A DNA stretch of 64,000 nucleotides from Nitratidesulfovibrio sp. (GTDB taxonomy: Bacteria; Desulfobacterota; Desulfovibrionia; Desulfovibrionales; Desulfovibrionaceae). A program made the position numbers and the translations under genes. The DNA lies in assembly GCF_040373385.1 (NCBI RefSeq), contig NZ_JBDXXH010000003.1, positions 124,001 to 188,000 of the forward strand, in the 5' to 3' direction. This document shows, piece by piece, positions 9,857 to 16,982 of the stretch (the stretch's first letter is position 1; each line of letters opens with the position of its first letter). The notes under the pieces are model-generated. The model did no database searches. It saw nothing but the letters and a program-made list of their open reading frames with translations, and was not told where the DNA came from.

Positions 9857-10525
9857 CTAGTCCGTGGTGTCGTCGTGCGGCGCGCCGCCGCGTGCGGGCT
9901 TCTTGGGCTGCGCCTTCTTGCGCTGGCCGGTCTTGCCGCCGGGCTGGGGCCGGGTCGTGTCGGGAAAAATGTGAACGAGGTTCGCCTTCTTCACGTCGTC
10001 CCACGCCACGCTGAGGGGGGCGGGGTCTTCGTCGGGGCGGGGCGCGGTGTCGGGCAGAAAGGTAAGGGTGTCGTCTTCAACCCGCGTGATCACTCCCCGG
10101 AACTTGCGGCGGCCCGGCCATTCCGGGTGGGGCACCGCAAGGGTGAGTTCGATGGTGCGCCCCACGTAGGGGACCATCTGGGCGGCCTCGAAGAAGGGAC
10201 GTTCCAGCCCAGGCGAGGACACTTCGAGCACGTAGGCGTCGCGGACCACGTCTTCCACGTCCAGGGCAAGGCCAAGCTGGCGCGAAAGGCGGGCGCACTG
10301 GTCTATCGTCACGTGTTCGGGGGTGGCGCCTTCGGCCGTTTCGGGGGCTTCGCCGTCGGCAGGCGTTGCTTCCGGGGCGGGCATGCCGGGCCTGGCGTCC
10401 ACGTACACACGCAGCACCATGCGCCCCCCGTCAAGGATCTCGATGCCCCACAGGGCAATGCCCAGGGCGTCGGCCAGGGGCGTGGCGATGGCGGCGACGG
10501 CGTCGCGAAGGGGATGCGTGCTCAT
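9857..10525 (-). CDS. rimP: Ribosome maturation factor RimP
   Basis: Assists late maturation of the 30S subunit. The 222-residue protein carries the RimP core: ALGIALWGIEIL, an N-terminal alpha/beta domain, VTIDQCARLSRQLGLALD and the strongly conserved YVLEVSSPGLERPF. An SH3-like domain follows, then a Lys/Pro-rich tail. An insert of about 20 residues rich in Pro/Ala/Glu (after VDARPG) makes it longer than the E. coli protein. The ATG at 10525 (MSTHPLRD) is chosen because homology begins there; its ribosome site is weak. First gene of the operon. Confidence 0.94.
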   Translation of the reverse strand: MSTHPLRDAVAAIATPLADALGIALWGIEILDGGRMVLRVYVDARPGMPAPEATPADGEAPETAEGATPEHVTIDQCARLSRQLGLALDVEDVVRDAYVLEVSSPGLERPFFEAAQMVPYVGRTIELTLAVPHPEWPGRRKFRGVITRVEDDTLTFLPDTAPRPDEDPAPLSVAWDDVKKANLVHIFPDTTRPQPGGKTGQRKKAQPKKPARGGAPHDDTTD

Positions 10526-10568
10526 GATGCGGGGTAACGTCCGTTGTCGTGGGCGGCGGAGCCGCAGC

Positions 10569-10615
10569 AAAAAAAAAGGGGGCCGAAAGGCCACCCGGAA
10601 TGGCCGCGTACGGCC
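10569..10615 (-). terminator. Terminator-like hairpin in the rimP-nusA leader (candidate attenuator)
   Basis: On the minus strand a GC-rich stem, GGGTGGCCTTTCGGCCCCC, is followed directly by nine T (10577-10569). It is preceded at 10602-10615 by a second hairpin, GGCCG-tacg-CGGCC in form, whose arms could pair with the first. It lies between the promoter at 10716-10744 and the rimP start at 10525, so it can only act on this operon's own leader. No minus-strand gene lies upstream for it to end. Confidence 0.7.
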
Positions 10616-10715
10616 CTCAGGATGTCGAAGCGGCGTTGCCGTGGAGCGGTAAGGCGTGGCGCTCCGTGAAGCGATTCCAGAGGAATATCGGCGGCCGCTT
10701 CTGTCAAGACGCGAA

Positions 10716-10744
10716 TGTATAGTATGGACCCGGAGGTCTGTCAA
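10716..10744 (-). promoter_or_regulatory. Sigma70-type promoter of the rimP-nusA-infB operon
   Basis: TTGACA (10744-10739), a 17-base spacer, then TATACA (10721-10716) on the minus strand: a perfect -35 and a five-of-six -10 box. Transcription would start near 10709, about 185 bases before rimP. Nothing else is upstream on this strand. The rest of the gap to flgF (10745-10911) shows no further clear element. Confidence 0.85.
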
Positions 10745-10911
10745 CAGGAGATGGCGCGGGGAGTGGCGCGGCTTGCGCGCGGTACGCGGTGCACACGGGA
10801 AAGCGGGCGGGGTGGATGACCGTCGTTGTTCCGTCGGTATGGCCCGTGCGTGGTGCGTGCAGGGCAGGGCGCATGCGTCGCCACGCACCGGAATGACGCA
10901 TGTTTGCTGGT

Positions 10912-10928
10912 GTGGCCCATGCCTTGCA
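10912..10928 (+). promoter_or_regulatory. Sigma54-type (-24/-12) promoter before flgF
   Basis: TGGCCCATGCCTTGCA has GG (10914-10915) and GC (10926-10927) exactly 10 bases apart, with the -12 box TTGCA intact and the -24 box TGGC intact. Start of transcription would be near 10939, 30 bases before the flgF ATG. Sigma54 control of rod/ring/hook genes is common in polar-flagellated Proteobacteria. Confidence 0.7.
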
Positions 10929-10968
10929 AAGCCACCGGCGCGGGCAGCATGCCCGCAAGGAGGCACGC

Positions 10969-11748
10969 ATGCAAGAAGGCATGTTGTCGAGCCTGTTCGG
11001 CGCGCTCACCAACGAGCACCGCATGAACAACATCTCGAACAATCTCGCGAACGTGAACACCACGGGCTACAAGCGCGACGTCATATCCTTCAAGGATACC
11101 ATGCAACTGTTCGCCCACGACCAGATCATGGAGCCCATAGCCAACGTGCGTTCGAAGAAGCTCTTTCCGGAGCCCATGCACGTGGCCAGGCCGCGCATAG
11201 CCGTGGCCCACACCGACTTCGAGCAGGGCAGCATGCGCTACACCGGCAACCCGCTGGACGTGGCCGTGTCCGGCAACGCCTTTTTCAAGGTGCGCACCCC
11301 TGAGGGCGAATTCTACACCCGCAACGGCAACTTCATCCAGACCGCCGACGGCCAGTTGGTGACCGCCATGGGCCACGCGGTGCAGGGCGACGGAGGCGAC
11401 ATAGCCCTGCCGCCCGGCGAGGAAGTGCAGATATCCGACGACGGGCAGATATTCGCGGGCGGCGCCCTGGTGGGCCAGTTGAACATGGTCACCGTGAACG
11501 ACCTGACCGCCCTGGAAAAGCTGGGCGGCAACATGTACCGGCTGCGGCCCGGTTCCAACGCGGGCGAGGTGCCCGCAGAAGGGGCCTACGTGGCCCAGGG
11601 CTACCTGGAAGCGTCCAACGTCGAGGTGGTCTCCGAAATGGTGAACATGATCGAAGCCCAACGGCAGTTCGAAGCCTACCAGAAGGTGATGCAGACCACG
11701 GATTCCATAGACCGGGAGGCGACCCAGAAGGTGGGCAAGAAGGTCTAG
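10969..11748 (+). CDS. flgF: Flagellar proximal rod protein FlgF
   Basis: Basal-body rod subunit. The 259-residue protein has the rod/hook N-terminal signature SNNLANVNTTGYKRD at about residues 22-36 and the matching C-terminal coiled segment SNVEVVSEMVNMIEAQRQFEAYQKV. Both are needed for axial assembly. The ATG at 10969 sits six bases after AAGGAGG; an upstream in-frame ATG at 10900 would precede the promoter and is rejected. It is shorter and more divergent than the following flgG, so FlgF rather than FlgG. Promoter just upstream; a palindromic element follows the stop. Confidence 0.9.
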   Translation: MQEGMLSSLFGALTNEHRMNNISNNLANVNTTGYKRDVISFKDTMQLFAHDQIMEPIANVRSKKLFPEPMHVARPRIAVAHTDFEQGSMRYTGNPLDVAVSGNAFFKVRTPEGEFYTRNGNFIQTADGQLVTAMGHAVQGDGGDIALPPGEEVQISDDGQIFAGGALVGQLNMVTVNDLTALEKLGGNMYRLRPGSNAGEVPAEGAYVAQGYLEASNVEVVSEMVNMIEAQRQFEAYQKVMQTTDSIDREATQKVGKKV

Positions 11749-11754
11749 GGCGTG

Positions 11755-12062
11755 GTTCCGAATTGTCCTTTCGCCCGTTGGCGTCCGACCCGAAGGGCGC
11801 GAAGCGTGGCCGTTGGACGAGTTCGCGAGTCCTACGGACATCGTGCGCAACGCGGTCAAACTTCGCCTGTCATGGCTTTGCTGTCCTTATCTGTAAGACT
11901 CGCGCTGTGCGCTCGCCTAACGGCTAAGGCTCGGTCGAATACAACAAGAGTACGCGCTGCGGTCCTCATCCGTAAAGTTCGCTTCGCTCACTTAACGGCT
12001 GAGGCACTCCCTCATGACAGGCTCGTTTTCCTCGCCAACGAACGAAAACCCTAATTCGGAAC
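11755..12062 (+). repeat. Stop-proximal palindromic element, copy 2 (after flgF), with nested hairpins
   Basis: Perfect 10-base ends GTTCCGAATT (11755) and AATTCGGAAC (12053) start seven bases after the flgF stop. Inside them come TCCTTTCGCCCGTTGG and its partner CCAACGAACGAAAACCC. The core GGTCGAATACAACAAGAGTAC is interrupted by about 55 bases that form their own hairpin (CCGTAAAG...CTTAACGG). Further small stems lie in the left half. Most of the flgF-flgG gap is this element; no ORF of interest is present. Confidence 0.8.
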
Positions 12063-12116
12063 AAGAGCTTGATGCAGGCCGCCCTGTTGCCGCCCGCTGG
12101 AAAGCCCCGATTGCAT

Positions 12117-12134
12117 CCGGCATCCGGTTTGCAA
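12117..12134 (+). promoter_or_regulatory. Possible sigma54-type promoter before flgG
   Basis: CCGGCATCCGGTTTGCAA: GG (12119-12120) and GC (12131-12132) are 10 bases apart, with the -12 box TTGCA perfect and the -24 box CGGCAT one base off. It lies just after palindromic copy 2 and about 85 bases before the flgG ATG. Weaker than the flgF promoter. Confidence 0.45.
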
Positions 12135-12204
12135 GCACCTGACCGGCGGGCAATCACCGCCGGACAACTGACGGAATCAACCTCCTTGCAAGGAGACAAC
12201 GACC

Positions 12205-12987
12205 ATGATGCGTTCACTCTGGACGGCCGCCACCGGCATGGTGGCCCAGCAGCTCAACATCGACGTGATTTCCAACAACCTCGCGAACGTGAATACCACG
12301 AGCTTCAAGAAAAGCCGCGCGGAGTTCGAGGACCTCATGTACCAGAACATGCGCATCGCCGGTGCCGCCACCGAGGGTGACAACCGCATTCCCACCGGCA
12401 TTCAGGTGGGTATGGGCGTGCGTCCCACCACGGTGCACAAGTTCTTTACCCAGGGCGACTATTCCAACACCGGCAACTCGCTGGACCTCGCCATCGAAGG
12501 CGACGGCTTCTTTCTGGTGCAGGTGAACGGCGAAGACGCCTACACCCGCGCGGGCGCGTTCAAGCTGAACCAGGACGGGGTGGTGGTGACCGCCAACGGC
12601 TACACCCTGCAGCCGGAATTCACCGTGCCCGCCGAAACCAAGAACATCACGGTGACGGAAAACGGACACATCTCCGCCCTCGACACGAACGGTGACGCCC
12701 TGGCCGAGGCCGACATCCCCCTCTACACCTTCATCAACCCGGCGGGTCTCGATGCGCGGGGGCGCAACCTGTACGTCCCGTCCGAAGCATCGGGCGAGGC
12801 GGTGGAAGGGGTGCCCGGCGAAGACAACGTGGGCACCATTGCCCAGGGCTTTCTGGAAATGTCCAACGTCGAGGTGGTGGACGAGATGGTGAACATGATC
12901 GTGGGCCAGCGCGCCTACGAAATGAACTCCAAGGCCATCCAGACGTCGGACACCATGTTGCAGACTGCTGTCCAGCTGAAGCGCTAA
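12205..12987 (+). CDS. flgG: Flagellar distal rod protein FlgG
   Basis: Main subunit of the distal rod, the drive shaft through the P and L rings. The 260-residue protein begins MMRSLWTAATGMVAQQLNID, an almost invariant FlgG start, followed by SNNLANVNTTSFKK. The C-terminus has GFLEMSNVEVVDEMVNMI and IQTSDTMLQTAVQLKR. Length matches the family. AAGGAG precedes the ATG. Palindromic elements lie on both sides of the gene. Confidence 0.97.
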   Translation: MMRSLWTAATGMVAQQLNIDVISNNLANVNTTSFKKSRAEFEDLMYQNMRIAGAATEGDNRIPTGIQVGMGVRPTTVHKFFTQGDYSNTGNSLDLAIEGDGFFLVQVNGEDAYTRAGAFKLNQDGVVVTANGYTLQPEFTVPAETKNITVTENGHISALDTNGDALAEADIPLYTFINPAGLDARGRNLYVPSEASGEAVEGVPGEDNVGTIAQGFLEMSNVEVVDEMVNMIVGQRAYEMNSKAIQTSDTMLQTAVQLKR

Positions 12988-13132
12988 GGGCTGCCTCCAA
13001 ATGGTCCTTTCGCCCGTTGGCTGCGTCAAACTTCACCTGCCATTCCGGTCGAATACGATAAGAGTATACTCCCGTCATGGCAGGCTTGTTTTCCTTGCCA
13101 ACGAACGAAAATCCTCATTTGGAGATCGCCCT
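12988..13132 (+). repeat. Stop-proximal palindromic element, copy 3 (after flgG)
   Basis: Starts at the base after the flgG stop. Outer arms CTCCAAATG (12995) and CATTTGGAG (13116) pair perfectly and are extended by GGGC / GCCC. Next come CCTTTCGCCCGTTGGC with GCCAACGAACGAAAATCC, then CCTGCCA with TGGCAGG. The loop holds the core GGTCGAATACGATAAGAGTA. This is the simplest, best-preserved copy and a good reference for the family. It fills most of the flgG-flgA gap. Confidence 0.85.
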
Positions 13133-13188
13133 AAGGGCGTGCGTTATCCCGCAGCGTGAACATTTCTGGAACTCCAGGGAGATATAGC

Positions 13189-14229
13189 ATGATCCGCCGC
13201 CGCCATTCCGAATCCACCCGCCATTCCGCCGTCATGGTGTCCGCATTCGCCGGTCCCGTGGCCTGGCTGGCCGCGCTGGCCCTTGCCGTGGGGCTGCTGG
13301 CCTTCGGCCTTGCCCCGGCGCGGGCCGGTACCGCCGACGCGGGCTGGCGCATCCGGCTGCTGGACGCGGCCGTGGTGTCCGGCGCAACGGTGACCCTGGG
13401 TGAGATCGCGGAACCGGTGGGGCCCATCCCCCCGCAGACCTGGCGCGAACTGGCCGCCACCCCCCTGTGGCCGTCCCCCACCGAGCCGGGCCGCCCCATG
13501 AGCGTCAACCGTCCGCGTCTGCAACAGGCGCTGCGCGAGGCCCTGCGCGATACCGAATCCCTGTGCCTGTACCCCGGCACGCTGGTGCTCCAGCGCGGCG
13601 GCGCGGTACTGCGCGAAGGCGACCTGCGCGCCCTGGCCGTCAGAGCTCTGACGCCCGCCCTGGCCGCCATGCCCGGCGAGGCCTCCATGCAGGACTATCG
13701 CCTGCCGCCCTATGTCTTTCTGGCCCACCCGCAGCAGCAGGTGGTGGTGGAGAACACCCTGGCCGCCCCCGGTCGCAACACCCTGCGCTTTGCCGTGCGC
13801 GAGGTGGATGGCAGCACGGTGCGCAAGTTCACCGGTTCGGCCTTCGTGGATGTATGGGCCGATGTGCCCTGCGCCGCCCAGCCCGTGAACAAGGACGACG
13901 TGCTGACCCCCGACAGGATCACCCGCGTGCGCAAGAACCTGGCCTACCTGCGCGAGCCCGCGTGGGACGGGCTGGGCGGCCCGTGGCGCCTGACCCGCCC
14001 CGTGGGTGCCGACCAGGTGATCTACCAGAGTGATCTTTCCGGCGTGCCCACCGTGCGGCGCGGCAGCGTGGTGACCGTGTTGTACGATTCCGGATCCGTG
14101 CGACTTCAGGTGCAGGGCGAGGCCATGGCTGACGGCGGCCTTGGCGAGACCATTCCCGTGCGCAACATGCAAAGCAAGCGGCAGATCTATGCCGCCGTGA
14201 AGGATGGGGGGACGGTGGTGGTCCGCTAG
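13189..14229 (+). CDS. flgA: Flagellar P-ring assembly chaperone FlgA
   Basis: Periplasmic helper for P-ring formation around the rod. The 346-residue product starts MIRRRHSES, has a hydrophobic Sec signal at about residues 12-43 ending APARA, and a C-terminal SAF-type domain (RLTRPVGADQVIYQSDLSGV, GSVVTVLYDSGSVRLQVQGEA). The end (GETIPVRNMQSKRQIYAAV) matches FlgA. The ATG at 13189 follows AGGGAG; an earlier in-frame ATG at 13156 has no ribosome site. It is longer than E. coli FlgA (219 residues) because of an extended N-terminal domain. Confidence 0.92.
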   Translation: MIRRRHSESTRHSAVMVSAFAGPVAWLAALALAVGLLAFGLAPARAGTADAGWRIRLLDAAVVSGATVTLGEIAEPVGPIPPQTWRELAATPLWPSPTEPGRPMSVNRPRLQQALREALRDTESLCLYPGTLVLQRGGAVLREGDLRALAVRALTPALAAMPGEASMQDYRLPPYVFLAHPQQQVVVENTLAAPGRNTLRFAVREVDGSTVRKFTGSAFVDVWADVPCAAQPVNKDDVLTPDRITRVRKNLAYLREPAWDGLGGPWRLTRPVGADQVIYQSDLSGVPTVRRGSVVTVLYDSGSVRLQVQGEAMADGGLGETIPVRNMQSKRQIYAAVKDGGTVVVR

Positions 14230-14283
14230 GGCCCCCCTTAAGGGTAGAAGTTCGCCCCATCCGCAATTTCAAGGAGAACCGTC

Positions 14284-15000
14284 ATGAAACGCAGACTGCT
14301 CGCCGCCGGGTGCGCCATGCTGCTGCTTTCCGGGTGCAATGCCGCCCGTCAGCAGCCTTCGCCGGTGCCGCCGGTCACCCAGCCGCAGGCCTATGCCGAG
14401 CCCGAGGACACGGCCGCCAACCCCGGATCGCTGTACAGCGAATCGGACTCGGAGTTCCTGTTCTCCGACAACCGCGCCCGCCGCGTGGGCGACATCGTGC
14501 TGGTCAAGGTGGTGGAAACCGACAAGGCCAAGAACAAGGCCGACACCACCGCCGACAAGACCTCCACCAACGAACTGGGTGTCAGCGCCTTTTTCGGCCA
14601 GTCCAGCGCGTCCATCAATCCCATGAATCCCGCTGGGGCCTTTGGCGGTGCGGTGGGGGCCAATCCCATCCTCGGCAGCAGTTCCACCTCCAAGCATTCC
14701 GCCACCGGCGAAACCAAGCGTGAAAGCACCGTCACCACCACCATCGCCGCCCGCGTGCTGCGCGTGCTGCCCGGCGGCCTGATGGAAGTGGAAGGCGCCC
14801 GCGAAACCCGCGTCAACGACGAGACGCAGTACATCGTGGTCAGCGGTCTGGTGCGCGCCCGCGACGTGGCCTCGGACAACTCCGTGACCTCATCGCAAAT
14901 GGCCAACGCCCGCATCGAGTACTACGGAAAGGGCACCCTGGCGGACAAGCAGAAGCCGGGGTGGTTCACCCGTCTTATGGACAACGTCTGGCCTTTCTAG
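14284..15000 (+). CDS. flgH: Flagellar L-ring lipoprotein FlgH
   Basis: Outer-membrane ring of the basal body. The 238-residue precursor has a lipoprotein signal MKRRLLAAGCAMLLLSGC with a lipobox cysteine at position 18. The FlgH features are FSDNRARRVGDIVLVKVVE, a Ser/Thr/Asn-rich middle, and a C-terminal half with VLRVLPGGLMEVEGARE and YIVVSGLVRARDV. The tail FTRLMDNVWPF is typical. AAGGAG precedes the ATG. A composite palindromic element starts at the next base after the stop. Confidence 0.96.
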   Translation: MKRRLLAAGCAMLLLSGCNAARQQPSPVPPVTQPQAYAEPEDTAANPGSLYSESDSEFLFSDNRARRVGDIVLVKVVETDKAKNKADTTADKTSTNELGVSAFFGQSSASINPMNPAGAFGGAVGANPILGSSSTSKHSATGETKRESTVTTTIAARVLRVLPGGLMEVEGARETRVNDETQYIVVSGLVRARDVASDNSVTSSQMANARIEYYGKGTLADKQKPGWFTRLMDNVWPF

Positions 15001-15443
15001 TGCGAACGCGGCGATTCCGCCCGCATGCATCGTCAAACATCGCCGCCGCCGGGGTCGAGTACCAAAGAGTACACTCCCCCGGCGGCGGCTCCGTTTTCCT
15101 TGCCTGCGAACGGACTTGCCGCGTTCGCGCTACGCGACGCGTGTGAGGACTGAAGACGCACACACCTTCGTCGTCGGCCCCACTTTCCTTGCCTGCGGGC
15201 CAGCCTGGCGCATTTCCTGTGCGTTGCCAGGCACGGCGATTCCGCCCGCATGCATCGTCAAACATCGCCGCCGCCGGGGTCGAGTACCAAAGAGTACACT
15301 CCCTGGGCGGCGGCTCCGTTTTCCTCGCCTGCGAACGGACTTGCCGCGTTCGCGCTATGCGACGCGTGTGAGGACTGAAGACGCACACACCTTCGTCGTC
15401 GGCCCCGCTTTCCTTGCCTGCGGGCGGAATCGCCGCCTTCGCA
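15001..15443 (+). repeat. Stop-proximal palindromic element, copy 4 (after flgH), internally duplicated
   Basis: Long inverted ends TGCGAACGCGGCGATTCCGC (15001) and GCGGAATCGCCGCCTTCGCA (15424-15443) enclose two nearly identical direct copies of about 190 bp (15011-15200 and 15236-15425, offset 225). Each copy has the core GGTCGAGTACCAAAGAGTAC, CGGCGGC arms and a GTGTG...CACAC hairpin. The spacer between them has its own stem, GCCTGGC...GCCAGGC. The copies differ at only a few positions, which points to a recent duplication. No credible gene is present in 15001-15650. Confidence 0.85.
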
Positions 15444-15461
15444 CTGGCACGGTGTTGGCAA
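15444..15461 (+). promoter_or_regulatory. Sigma54-type promoter candidate before flgI
   Basis: CTGGCACGGTGTTGGCAA: GG (15446-15447) and GC (15458-15459) are 10 bases apart. The -24 box TGGCACG is perfect; the -12 box is TGGCA instead of TTGCA. It begins at the base after the right end of palindromic copy 4, about 190 bases before flgI. Confidence 0.55.
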
Positions 15462-15650
15462 TAGCCATGGGCAGCGCCGGAATACCGTCGGATACCCGTC
15501 GGTGCCGCGCCCTGCGGAATGCCTGTTTCTTGACCGTCAGCAATCCGCGCGCCCCATCCCTTCGCGCACGTCCGGCCCATGTCCGGCGCGCATTCGGGGG
15601 GGGGCCGCGTAACGGGCTGCCCCGTGCAGCCGGATTTTCGGAGAAATGCC

Positions 15651-16775
15651 ATGTCGCCCAGTCTTCGTTTCCTCACTGCCCGTCTTCTGGTTGTTCCGCT
15701 GCTTGCGGCGCTGTGGCTGCTGGCCCTGCCGGGCGGCGCCGGAGCCGTGCGCATCAAGGACATCGCCAGCTTCGGCGGCGTGCGTGACAACCAACTCGTG
15801 GGCTACGGCCTGGTGGTGGGCCTGGGCGGCACGGGCGACAAGAAGGATTCCACCTTCACCATGAGTTCCATGGTCAACATGCTGGAACGCATGGGCGTGG
15901 CCGTGGACCAGACCAAGATGAAGCCCAAGAACGTGGCCGCCGTCATGGTCACCACCCGCATGCCCGTTTCCGCCAAGCCCGGCACCCGTCTGGACGTCAC
16001 CGTGTCGTCCATGGGCGACGCCACCAGCCTTCAGGGCGGCGTGCTGCTGATCACCCCGCTGAAGGGCGTGGACGGCAAGGTGTACAGCCTGGCGCAGGGG
16101 CCGCTGGCCCTGGGCGGCTTTTCCGTCGAAGGGCAGGCCGCCCGTGCCCAGAAGAACGTGACCACCGTGGGCACCATTCCCGGCGGGGCCATCGTGGAGC
16201 GGGGCATTCCCTTCCAGTTCAACAGCCAGGATACGCTGACCCTGCACATGTCCAGCGCCGATTTTTCCACCACCATGCAGGTGGTGGAACGGCTGAACCG
16301 GGTCATGGGCGGCAGCTACGCCAAGGCCCAGGATGCCTCCACCGTGGCCCTGGACGTGCCGCCCGCCTACCGGGGCAACCTGGTGCCGCTGATGGCCTCC
16401 ATCGAAAACATCGAGGTCACCCCCGATTCCCCGGCCAAGGTGGTGGTGGACGAGAAGACCGGCACCGTGGTGCTGGGGCGCGACGTGCGCATCTCTCGCG
16501 TGGCCGTGGCCCACGGCAGTTTGCAGGTCACCGTGCAGGAAGGCATGGACGTCTCGCAGCCCGGCCCGTTCAGCCAGGGACAGACCGTGGCCACCCCGCG
16601 CACCGACATCAACGTGCGTGAGGAAAACCGCCGTCTGATGCTCATGGAAGGCGCCACCTTGCAGGAACTGGTGGATGGCCTGAACGCCATCGGCGCTACC
16701 CCGCGCGATCTTGTTTCGATCCTGCGGGCCATGAAGACGGCGGGGGCTTTGCATGCCGACCTCGAAGTCATCTAG
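15651..16775 (+). CDS. flgI: Flagellar P-ring protein FlgI
   Basis: Forms the periplasmic P ring in the peptidoglycan layer. The 374-residue precursor has a Sec signal (about residues 8-30, ending GGAGA) and then [50 protein letters not shown] and [19 protein letters not shown] follow, all near-invariant in FlgI. The ATG at 15651 has GGAGAAA upstream; the frame is open further up, but that part precedes the ribosome site. The end [20 protein letters not shown] is normal. Confidence 0.97.
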   Translation: MSPSLRFLTARLLVVPLLAALWLLALPGGAGAVRIKDIASFGGVRDNQLVGYGLVVGLGGTGDKKDSTFTMSSMVNMLERMGVAVDQTKMKPKNVAAVMVTTRMPVSAKPGTRLDVTVSSMGDATSLQGGVLLITPLKGVDGKVYSLAQGPLALGGFSVEGQAARAQKNVTTVGTIPGGAIVERGIPFQFNSQDTLTLHMSSADFSTTMQVVERLNRVMGGSYAKAQDASTVALDVPPAYRGNLVPLMASIENIEVTPDSPAKVVVDEKTGTVVLGRDVRISRVAVAHGSLQVTVQEGMDVSQPGPFSQGQTVATPRTDINVREENRRLMLMEGATLQELVDGLNAIGATPRDLVSILRAMKTAGALHADLEVI

Positions 16776-16778
16776 CTG

Positions 16779-16908
16779 CGGCACAAGGGCCTTTTTGCCT
16801 CTGCCGTCGTCAGAACGCTTTTTTGTTCCGGTCGGGTATCACAAAAGTACGCTCCCTCCACAAAAAGAGCGTTCTTCCTCGGCAGAGACAAAAAATCCTC
16901 TTGTGCCG
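16779..16908 (+). repeat. Stop-proximal palindromic element, copy 5 (after flgI)
   Basis: Outer arms CGGCACAAG (16779) and CTTGTGCCG (16900) start three bases after the flgI stop. Next pairs are CTTTTTGCCTCTGCCG with CGGCAGAGACAAAAA, and AGAACGCTTTTTTGT with ACAAAAAGAGCGTTCT. The core reads GGTCGGGTATCACAAAAGTA. The arms differ completely in sequence from copies 1-4 yet stay paired, so the structure rather than the arm sequence is shared. Confidence 0.85.
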
Positions 16909-16982
16909 GAGTCTCGCGTCGCCAATCGGATTGCCCGGTTGCAGAGGCATGAGGTTCCAGTTCAGCCGGAAGGACAGCAACC

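Noticed and set aside
15116..15787. Plus-strand frame across the flgH-flgI spacer
   Set aside because: It runs through the duplicated palindrome and repeats itself because of the duplication; no family similarity or ribosome site.
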